Source of the DNA: Fibrella rubiginis
GTDB lineage: Bacteria > Bacteroidota > Bacteroidia > Cytophagales > Spirosomataceae
Direction of reading: 5' to 3'
DNA: 64,000 nt
Assembly: GCF_017353185.1 (NCBI RefSeq)
Contig: NZ_JAFMYV010000001.1
Span: forward strand, 558,001-622,000
Part shown: positions 43,578-50,774 of the stretch, in pieces
How positions within the stretch are numbered: position 1 is the first letter of the stretch
Layout: each line of letters begins with the position of its first letter
The notes under the pieces: model-generated
Database searches by the model: none
Seen by the model: only the letters and a program-made list of their open reading frames with translations
What the model was told of the DNA's origin: nothing
Translations under genes and position numbers: made by a program

Positions 43578-43604
43578 GGGTTCCTGCCTTTCTACCTGTC
43601 ATAG
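43575..43604 (+). promoter_or_regulatory. ECF-type promoter upstream of the cassette's TonB-dependent receptor
   Basis: TAGGGGT (43575-43581), 15-nt spacer, TGTCATAG (43597-43604). As at the STN gene, the TAG of the first box is the stop codon of the preceding gene. Leader to the ATG would be about 14 nt. Confidence 0.78.
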
Positions 43605-43624
43605 CGGCAAACTAACTGCACGCT

Positions 43625-45997
43625 ATGTCTTCTTCCTTTCTGTCGGCTCTGCTTGTGAGCCTGTTGCTGTCGGTGTCTGCCTGGGGGCAGGCGGGGTTTA
43701 CGCAAACCATTCGCGGGTCGGTGGTGGATCAGGCGGTGCAAACGCCCATTCCGGGGGCCACCCTGGTGCTGCTGAGTGCCAACCCCGTGCGAGGCACCAT
43801 GACCGAAGCCGACGGATCGTTTCGGCTGACGAACGTACCCGTGGGGCGGCAGACGCTCAAAATATCGTTTGTGGGGTATAAAGAGGCCCTGCTTGCCAAT
43901 GTCGTGGTCGATGCGGGCAAAGAACTCGTCCTCACCATCGCCCTGGAAGAAACCGTGGGGCAGTTGGCCGAGGTGGTGGTGCGCCCCACGCTCGAAAAAG
44001 ACAAGCCCATTAACGAACTCTCGACAGTGTCGGCGCGGACGTTTTCGGTCGAGGAGACACAACGGTTCGCCGCCGCCGTTAACGATCCCGCCCGCATGGC
44101 CACCGCCTACGCCGGGGTGGTTGGGGCCAACGACGGCAACAACATGATCGTGATCCGGGGCAACACGCCCAACGGGCTGCTGTGGCGCATGGAGGGCGTT
44201 GAGATTCCCAATCCCAACCACTTCGGCGGGGTGGGCATGGCGTCGGGCGGTATCTCCATCCTGAGTGCCCAACTGCTCGCCAATTCCGATTTTTTGACCG
44301 GGGCCTTCGCCGCCGAATACGGCAACGCGCTGTCGGGTGTGTTTGATCTGCGGCTGCGGCGGGGCAACAACCAAAAGGCCGAACGTACCCTGCAGGCGGG
44401 TGTGCTGGGCCTTGACGTGTCGGCGGAGGGGCCGTTCAAAAAGGGCTACAAAGGGTCGTATCTGTTCAACTACCGCTACTCCACGCTGTCGCTGCTCAGC
44501 AAGGCGGGGCTGGACGTGGGGCCGGGGCAGACCAACTTTCAGGACCTGTCGTTCAACGTCTATCTGCCCACCAACCGACTGGGTACGTTCACGCTCTTTG
44601 GTTTCGGCGGGCTGAGCACCCAAAATGTCGATGCCAAGCGCGACTCGACCACCTGGACCGGCGAGTTTGACCGCTACGATCAGCGCTACACCGCCAACAC
44701 CGGCGCGGCGGGCCTCACCCACGCCCTCAACATCGGCCCGCGAACTTACCTAAAAACGGTGGCCCTGCTGTCGGGCTACGAAAATCGGTCGCGCACCGAT
44801 TGGCTGTTGCCTACCTACGCACCAGCGTTGCGGGCGGAAGAGGGCTACGTGATCCGCAAAGGCATTTTGTCGACTACGCTCACCCACAAACTCAATGCCC
44901 AACACACGTTTCGGGCAGGGCTGATTGGCACGCAGATCGGCTATGAACTGGCCCGCAACGCCTGGGATGCCGAGCAACGGCGGCTCGTGCGGACGGTCAA
45001 CGTCGCCAACCAACGTACCAGTACTCTACAGGCTTTCGCGCAGTGGAACTACCGCCCTACCGAAGCCCTAACCCTCAACGCCGGATTGCACTACCTGCGG
45101 CTTGCCCTCAACGGCACCGCTGCCCTCGAACCGCGCGCCTCGGTGCGGTGGGCGTTTGGCGCGGGGCAGGCCCTCAGCTTCGGCTACGGTCTACACAGCC
45201 AAACGCAAAACCCCGCCACGCTCTTTGCCAGCCGCCCGGTCGGCGATGTACCCAGAGCGGACGTGCCCACACCACGAACCAATCAATCACTGGGGTTCAC
45301 GCGGGCGCACCACTTCGTGCTGGCCTACGACCGCCGCCTCACCGACTACCTTCGCCTGAAAGTCGAGAGCTATTATCAGTCGTTGTTCAACATCCCCATC
45401 GCTGCCGACACGACCTCGTCGTTTGCGCTCATCAATGACACCGACGGGTTCTATTCATTCCCGTTGGTCAGCACGGGCCGGGGCCGCAATTATGGGCTGG
45501 AATTGACGCTGGAGCGGTTTCTGCACAACGGTGTCTACTTCCTGCTGTCGTCGTCGCTCTACCGGTCGGAGTACCAAGGGTCCGACCAAATCTGGCGCCG
45601 CAGCCGCTTCGACGGGGGCCACGCCACGAGCTTTTTGGCGGGCAAAGAGTTTGTGTTAAATGGGCGTAACACGCTGGGGATCAACATCAAGCTGACATAT
45701 ACTGGTGGTTTTCGTCAAACGCCCATCGACGTACCCACGTCGCGGCAGCGGGGCGAAACGATCCGAATCGATAACCTGGCTTACACCAACAAACTACCCG
45801 ATTACTTCCGCACCGACATTCGATTTAGCTGGAAAAAGAACCGTCCCCGTAGCACCCGTACCTTCTCACTCGACGTCCAGAACATAACGAACCGCCAAAA
45901 CGTATTCGGCAACTGGTTCGATCCACAGACCGGTAATACCCGCACGTATTACCAAACGGGTTTGTTGCCTGTGTTGAGTTATAGAGTAGCGTTTTGA
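43625..45997 (+). CDS. TonB-dependent receptor of the ECF cassette
   Basis: 790 residues. Signal peptide (to about 21, ends SAWGQ), carboxypeptidase-regulatory-like domain (TIRGSVVDQAVQTPIPGATL), TonB plug (RMATAYAGVVGANDGNNMIVIRG), then a barrel ending SYRVAF. No STN domain of its own, although it lies in a sigma/FecR cassette; the STN is on the separate protein upstream. An iron-chelate or other small ligand is likely by analogy with FecI/FecR systems. Its stop codon is inside the downstream inverted repeat. Confidence 0.92.
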   Translation: MSSSFLSALLVSLLLSVSAWGQAGFTQTIRGSVVDQAVQTPIPGATLVLLSANPVRGTMTEADGSFRLTNVPVGRQTLKISFVGYKEALLANVVVDAGKELVLTIALEETVGQLAEVVVRPTLEKDKPINELSTVSARTFSVEETQRFAAAVNDPARMATAYAGVVGANDGNNMIVIRGNTPNGLLWRMEGVEIPNPNHFGGVGMASGGISILSAQLLANSDFLTGAFAAEYGNALSGVFDLRLRRGNNQKAERTLQAGVLGLDVSAEGPFKKGYKGSYLFNYRYSTLSLLSKAGLDVGPGQTNFQDLSFNVYLPTNRLGTFTLFGFGGLSTQNVDAKRDSTTWTGEFDRYDQRYTANTGAAGLTHALNIGPRTYLKTVALLSGYENRSRTDWLLPTYAPALRAEEGYVIRKGILSTTLTHKLNAQHTFRAGLIGTQIGYELARNAWDAEQRRLVRTVNVANQRTSTLQAFAQWNYRPTEALTLNAGLHYLRLALNGTAALEPRASVRWAFGAGQALSFGYGLHSQTQNPATLFASRPVGDVPRADVPTPRTNQSLGFTRAHHFVLAYDRRLTDYLRLKVESYYQSLFNIPIAADTTSSFALINDTDGFYSFPLVSTGRGRNYGLELTLERFLHNGVYFLLSSSLYRSEYQGSDQIWRRSRFDGGHATSFLAGKEFVLNGRNTLGINIKLTYTGGFRQTPIDVPTSRQRGETIRIDNLAYTNKLPDYFRTDIRFSWKKNRPRSTRTFSLDVQNITNRQNVFGNWFDPQTGNTRTYYQTGLLPVLSYRVAF

Positions 45998-46161
45998 GAT
46001 GTGACGTGGTTGATTTATTGGACAGGATTAAAGGGATTTAAGGGATGAACAGGATGCCCTCTTTACCTTGGAGCAAACTCAAAATCCCGTCAATCCTGCA
46101 TCAATCCCGCGCGGCGACCGCCGAAATCCTCTCCAATAAATCAACCACGCCACACCTCAAA
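45993..46161. repeat. Long inverted repeat with interior CAGGAT/AATCCTG units
   Basis: 37-nt outer arms (45993-46029, 46125-46161) with three mismatches; the left arm contains the receptor's TGA. The inside holds quasi-tandem GGATTAAAGGGAT / GGGATGAACAGGAT units and, on the other side, CAATCCTG/CAATCCCG units. The gap from 46162 to the kinase start at 46256 shows no gene. Confidence 0.85.
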
Positions 46162-46255
46162 TCACGGTTAAGAAAACCAATGCCTTGTAATGTTCTGAAT
46201 CTGGCGCGAAGTTCGGGGGAGAAATCGACGACCGTTCGGTTCCTGTACTGTATTG

Positions 46256-47644
46256 ATGAATCGATTTGCGATAGGTATTGTCGTGCGCATCGGTGGACTG
46301 TTCCTGCTGGTCGGGCTAGCCACGTACCTGTGGCTGATGCGGCAGGGGCTGATAACCCGCAGCACCATTGTGCCCACCCTCACTATGCCGTTACTGATCG
46401 TGACAGGGCTCTTCCTGCTTTGGCTGGTAACGAACCTCTACCAGTACGTAACGGGTATCAACCGCAAGCTCACGTTCTTTCTGGAGTCGGTGCGATACTC
46501 CGATTTTGCCATCACCTTCAACGCCAACAACAAGCTGGGGCCGTCGTTTGCGCAGGTCAACCAGCAGTTTAACGAGGTGCTGGAGGCGTTTCGGCAGGCG
46601 CGGGCCGAGAAGGAAGCCAACCTCCAGTACCTCAACACCATTGTGCAGCACGTAAGCGTAGGGTTGCTGGCTTTTGATGCTTCCGGGCAGGTGGAACTGG
46701 TCAATCAGGCGGCGTTGAAACTGCTCAACACCTACCGGCTGCGGATGTTGTCGGACCTCGAAGCGCTGCACCCCGACTTGCCCGGTCGGCTGACGGGGCC
46801 GGGGCGGCAGGCGGCCTTTGCCTACGCCGCCGGGCAGGGTAATGACCTCGCCATCCGCACCACCGACGTGCGGTTGCGGGGGCGGCTGGTCACGCTGGCG
46901 TCGCTGCAAAACATTCGGTCGGAATTGCAGCAAAAGGAGGTCGATGCGTGGCAGAACCTGACCAAAGTACTGCGCCACGAGATCATGAATTCGGTCACGC
47001 CACTGGTATCGCTGACGGGTACGATGCAGACCATTCTGGAACACGACATTGCCGAAAACATGCCGACAGACGGCCCCAATGCCCCTGTATTGACTGAAGC
47101 CGTGGGCGACCTGCGCGACGCACTGGCTACCATTGCGCAGCGCGGCGAGGGGATTATGCGTTTTGTAGATGCCTACCGCCACTTTACCACCATCCCCGCG
47201 CCGCGCTTGGCCGACGTGCCCGTGTCGGCCCTGATGCAGCGCGTAGCCGCCCTGGTCCGCCCCACGTTCGACGAGCAAAACATTGACCTGCGCGTGACCC
47301 TGCCCGACGCCCTGCGTACGATCCGTGCCGACGAAGCGCAGGTAGAAATGATCCTGTTGAATCTGCTGAAAAATGCCCGCGAAGCTGTAGAGCGCACACC
47401 GAATCCGGTCATTCACTTCGAGGCCCTGCCCGATGCGGCCCGCCTCACAATCCGCGTGGCTGATAACGGTCCCGGCATCGAACCCGAAGCCCTGGAGCAG
47501 ATTTTCATCCCATTTTTTACCACCAAAAAATCGGGTTCTGGCATCGGCCTTAGCCTCTCGCGCCAGATGATGCAGCAACAGGGTGGCCAACTCACCGTTG
47601 ATACCACCGTAGGTCAGGGCACCGCGTTTTGTTTGACGTTCTAG
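46256..47644 (+). CDS. NtrY-like membrane sensor histidine kinase
   Basis: 462 residues; the ATG at 46256 is preferred to the in-frame TTG just before it. Two N-terminal helices (about 5-25 and 42-62), a linker like HAMP, a PAS domain (about 115-215, VQHVSVGLLAFDASGQVELVNQ), HisKA with LRHEIMNSVTPLVSL, and HATPase with LLNLLKNAREAVE, VADNGPGIEPEALEQIF and KSGSGIGLSLSRQMM. This is the usual partner form for NtrC-type regulators in Bacteroidota. Here its likely partner is 7 kb upstream, with the ECF cassette between them. Confidence 0.9.
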   Translation: MNRFAIGIVVRIGGLFLLVGLATYLWLMRQGLITRSTIVPTLTMPLLIVTGLFLLWLVTNLYQYVTGINRKLTFFLESVRYSDFAITFNANNKLGPSFAQVNQQFNEVLEAFRQARAEKEANLQYLNTIVQHVSVGLLAFDASGQVELVNQAALKLLNTYRLRMLSDLEALHPDLPGRLTGPGRQAAFAYAAGQGNDLAIRTTDVRLRGRLVTLASLQNIRSELQQKEVDAWQNLTKVLRHEIMNSVTPLVSLTGTMQTILEHDIAENMPTDGPNAPVLTEAVGDLRDALATIAQRGEGIMRFVDAYRHFTTIPAPRLADVPVSALMQRVAALVRPTFDEQNIDLRVTLPDALRTIRADEAQVEMILLNLLKNAREAVERTPNPVIHFEALPDAARLTIRVADNGPGIEPEALEQIFIPFFTTKKSGSGIGLSLSRQMMQQQGGQLTVDTTVGQGTAFCLTF

Positions 47645-47774
47645 TTCTCCAGCCGGGTCGGCCTTATAAAAGAGATTGTGTTCTGGGCCAGCACATCGGG
47701 CTGCCGTTGTTTTTGCTTAATGTTGTTTGACTTGCCGCTTATATTAGCCAGATTCGGGTACTCCCGGCATATCT

Positions 47775-49046
47775 ATGGCATCTGCTACTCTAGAAGCTAC
47801 CCGTCCTGCCCCGTCGGTCTTGCCTGCAAGGGCCTGGCTGGTGGTGGCGTTGCTGTGCGTGGTGGGATGCCTGAACTACCTCGACCGCATCATGATTACC
47901 ACCATGCGGATAAGCATCCTGGCCGATATGCCCATGACCGACGCCCAGTTTGGTTTGCTGACGTCGGTGTTTTTGTGGGTGTATGGTCTGCTCAGCCCCC
48001 TGGCGGGGTTTATGGCCGACCGCTTCAGCCGGAGCCGCGTCATTGTGGGTAGCCTGTTCGTGTGGTCGGTGGTGACGTGGCTCACGGCTCACGCCACTAC
48101 GTTTCCCCAGTTGCTGGCCACGCGCGCGCTCATGGGCATCAGCGAAGCGGGCTACATCCCCGCCGCCCTCGCCCTCATCGCCGACTACCACCGGGGTCAT
48201 ACCCGGTCGCTGGCCACGGGCATCCACATGGCGGGTATCATGGCGGGGCAAAGCCTGGGTTTCCTGGGTGGCTACATAGCCGACAACTGGCACTGGAACA
48301 CGGCCTTCTCTACGCTGGGTAGCCTGGGTGTAGGCTATGCCGTTTTGCTGGCCCTGCTGCTCCGCGACGCTCCCCGCCAATCGACATTACCTGCAACCAA
48401 AACAGCATCAGCAGAGGGTAAAATACACTTCGTAGCTGCCCTAAAGAACCTTTTTCGCCGACCAGCGTTCTGGTTGGCACTGGGTTTTTGGGGACTGCTG
48501 GGCGTGGCTAACTGGCTGGTGCTGGGTTGGTTACCGACGTATTTCAGAGAGCAGTTTACGCTCTCGCAAACCCAGGCTGGTATCTACAGCACGGCTTACT
48601 TTCATGCCGCCGCCCTTGTTGGCGTATTGATCGGCGGTTTTTGGGCCGACCGCTGGAGCCAAACCAACGTGCGGGGGCGGATGCTGGTGCCGGCCATCGG
48701 TTTCTGCCTTGCCGCCCCGGCCATTTTTCTGGGCAGCAGTACAACCGTGCTGGCGGTGGCTGTGGCGGGATTCATGGTCTACGCCCTCACGCGCACCTTC
48801 GCCGATGCCAACATGATGCCTATTCTCTGCCAAATCACTGACCCGCGTTACCGAGCCACGGGCTACGGCATACTGAACCTGTTTAGCTGCGTGGTGGGTG
48901 GCCTGGGCATCTACGCCGGGGGCATCCTGCGCGACGGCCATGTAAACCTGAGCCTGCTTTTCCGCCTGGCATCCATATTATTGATCCTCTGCGCCGCCCT
49001 TGTATACGCCATCAAACCCGAAAAAGTGGACCGCAGATTTTTATGA
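47775..49046 (+). CDS. MFS transporter (ACS/glycerol-3-phosphate-like branch)
   Basis: 423 residues, 12 helices. NYLDRIMITTMRISI in helix 1, GFMADRFSRSRVIVGSL in loop 2-3 and GISEAGYIPAALALIADYH in helix 4 place it in the anion:cation symporter-type branch (organic anions such as hexuronates). Substrate not certain. The last codons (DRRFL-stop) are the left end of the following palindrome, so the native C-terminus may have been replaced. Confidence 0.88.
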   Translation: MASATLEATRPAPSVLPARAWLVVALLCVVGCLNYLDRIMITTMRISILADMPMTDAQFGLLTSVFLWVYGLLSPLAGFMADRFSRSRVIVGSLFVWSVVTWLTAHATTFPQLLATRALMGISEAGYIPAALALIADYHRGHTRSLATGIHMAGIMAGQSLGFLGGYIADNWHWNTAFSTLGSLGVGYAVLLALLLRDAPRQSTLPATKTASAEGKIHFVAALKNLFRRPAFWLALGFWGLLGVANWLVLGWLPTYFREQFTLSQTQAGIYSTAYFHAAALVGVLIGGFWADRWSQTNVRGRMLVPAIGFCLAAPAIFLGSSTTVLAVAVAGFMVYALTRTFADANMMPILCQITDPRYRATGYGILNLFSCVVGGLGIYAGGILRDGHVNLSLLFRLASILLILCAALVYAIKPEKVDRRFL

Positions 49047-49226
49047 TTAAGCTGATCGACACGGCTTTTTTGGACAGGATTATCAGGATTTCAGGATGAA
49101 CAGGATTTTCTTTTTACTTCCGAACAAATTGGTAGAGCAAACTTAGAATCCTGTCAATCCTGAAATCCTGATAATCCTGTCCAAAAAAAGCCGTGTCGAT
49201 CAGCTTAATCATAAAAATCTGCGGTC
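49029..49226. repeat. Largest inverted repeat, includes the MFS C-terminal codons
   Basis: About 79-nt arms (49029-49107 and 49147-49226) with two mismatches and one bulged base. The outer part holds GACCGCAGATTTTTATGATT (last five codons and stop of the MFS gene in the left arm), the inner part CAGGATTATCAGGATTTCAG-type units. The right arm ends 18 nt before the ATG of the next gene, just before a -7-like TATTTTAC. Confidence 0.93.
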
Positions 49227-49227
49227 T

Positions 49228-49235
49228 ATTTTACC
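49228..49235 (+). promoter_or_regulatory. Candidate -7 element TATTTTAC for the PLP enzyme gene
   Basis: Partial match to TAnnTTTG located between the palindrome and the ATG (8 nt before it). The identical octamer lies 7 nt before the secDF ATG, which supports it as a promoter element. Confidence 0.35.
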
Positions 49236-49243
49236 TCTTCTCT

Positions 49244-50545
49244 ATGTATCCTACTCGACGTACTTTTTTTCAGCAGTTAGCGCTGGCCGGTGGGGCTTTT
49301 TCGGCGTCCAGCCTGTTTGCGCAGGCCCACGCCGCGGCCTGGTTGGAGGCTGACACGCGCCTGGCCCACCTGACCCCGCAGCAGGTGGCTGTCGACGAAG
49401 ATTACTGGCATTTGATTCAGCAGGCCTACCCCGCATCGTCGTCTAATATTCTGATTCTCAACAACGGCGGGGTGTCGCCCGCGCCGCTGGTGGTGCAACA
49501 GGCCCTGGATCGCTACAACGCCATGATCAATCAGGGGCCTTCGTATTATATGTGGCGGCTGCTGGACCAGGGGCGCGAAGCCCTGCGCGACAAACTGGCC
49601 TTGCTGGCGGGCACGTCGGCGGAGGAGATTGCCATTAACCGCAACGCCACCGAGGCCCTGCTGACGGTGATTTACGGACTGAACCTGAAGCGCGGCGACG
49701 AAGTTATTGGCACCCTGCAGGACTACCCCAACGTGGTGCAGGCGTGGCGGCAGCGGGCGGGGCGGGAGGGCGTCATCTACAAACAGCTCAATTTCACGTT
49801 CCCCATCGAAGACGACGACGTCATTGTGCGGGAATACGAAAAGGCCATTACGCCCGCCACCAAAATCATCCACGTTACCCACGTGATCAACTGGATGGGG
49901 CAGATCATGCCGGTGCAGAAGATTTGCCAGATGGCCAAAAAACGAGGCATCGAGGTGCTGGTGGATGGGGCGCATTCGTTTGGTTTACTGGATTTTACGA
50001 TCCCGTCGCTGGGCTGCGATTACTTCGGTACCAGCCTCCACAAATTCCTGTCGGCACCCGTGGGTACGGGCATGCTCTGGGTCAGGCGCGAGAAGATTGC
50101 GGGCATCTGGCCCCTGTTCTGCAACAGCAAACCCCAGGGCGACGATATCCGGAAGTTCGAGACCATCGGTACACGCAGTTTCGCCATTGAACAGGCCATT
50201 GGTGAGGCGGTGAATGTGCATAATGCCATTGGCACGAAGCGCAAAGAAGAGCGGGTACGTTACCTGAAAAACTACTGGGCCGAACGCGTACAAAAGCTGC
50301 CCGGTGTGCGGTTGCACACGTCATTGAAAGCGCCGTTCTCCTGCGGTATCTGTGGAGTCAGCATCGACGGTATGACCATCCCCGAATTTGAAGGGCAACT
50401 GTTTGGTAAATACAAAATCAACACGTCGCCCACCACCTGGGAAAACATCAGTTGCGTTCGCATCACGCCCCACGTCTACACGTCCCCCGCCGACCTCGAC
50501 CGGCTGGTAACGGCCATTACGCAGATTGCTGATAAGCGAAAGTAG
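49244..50545 (+). CDS. Tat-exported class V aminotransferase-fold PLP enzyme
   Basis: 433 residues from the ATG giving MYPTRRTFFQQLALAGGAF, a twin-arginine signal; a GTG farther up lies inside the palindrome arm. Fold marks: ILNNGGVSPAPLVV, NRNATEALLTVIYGL, HVTHVINWMGQIMPV, LVDGAHSFG (cofactor Asp) and SLHKFL with the PLP-binding K267. It resembles isopenicillin N epimerase/cysteine desulfurase-like enzymes. Periplasmic export of a folded PLP enzyme explains the Tat signal. Substrate unknown. Confidence 0.9.
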   Translation: MYPTRRTFFQQLALAGGAFSASSLFAQAHAAAWLEADTRLAHLTPQQVAVDEDYWHLIQQAYPASSSNILILNNGGVSPAPLVVQQALDRYNAMINQGPSYYMWRLLDQGREALRDKLALLAGTSAEEIAINRNATEALLTVIYGLNLKRGDEVIGTLQDYPNVVQAWRQRAGREGVIYKQLNFTFPIEDDDVIVREYEKAITPATKIIHVTHVINWMGQIMPVQKICQMAKKRGIEVLVDGAHSFGLLDFTIPSLGCDYFGTSLHKFLSAPVGTGMLWVRREKIAGIWPLFCNSKPQGDDIRKFETIGTRSFAIEQAIGEAVNVHNAIGTKRKEERVRYLKNYWAERVQKLPGVRLHTSLKAPFSCGICGVSIDGMTIPEFEGQLFGKYKINTSPTTWENISCVRITPHVYTSPADLDRLVTAITQIADKRK

Positions 50546-50586
50546 GAGGGGAGGCGTGGGTACTAGGTTGTTTTTCTGCGAGGAGC

Positions 50587-50731
50587 TACCCCGCCCCCGG
50601 CCCCTCCCCTTAAACAAGGGGAGGGGAGACGAGTTGACAAACTCTTCAGCAATAAGGCAAACCTAGTGCGCTTCTTAATCTTGGTAAGGCTCCCCTCCCC
50701 TTGTTTAAGGGGAGGGGCTGGGGGCGGGGTA
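50587..50731. repeat. Nested inverted repeat (CCCCTCCCCTT family)
   Basis: 41-nt arms (50587-50627, 50691-50731) with one mismatch and a 63-nt centre. Each arm is itself a palindrome (CCCCTCCCCTT ... AAGGGGAGGGG), so three alternative hairpins can form. The remaining bases of the 229-nt gap hold no gene. Confidence 0.92.
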
Positions 50732-50774
50732 AGACTCGCCGGAACAAAAACGAGTCAATAACAAATACATCCAC

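Noticed and set aside
43592-44722. 376-codon open frame opposite the TonB receptor
   Set aside because: Gly/Arg/His-rich translation without domains, antisense to a clear plug and barrel.
46391-47590. 399-codon open frame on the strand opposite the NtrY-like kinase
   Set aside because: It is a shadow of GC-rich codon use in the kinase gene; the translation has no domain pattern and the sense frame has full HisKA/HATPase motifs.
49060-49200. CAGGAT/AATCCTG units as a CRISPR array
   Set aside because: Units are too short, irregular and mirror-symmetric; there are no spacers of constant length and no cas genes.
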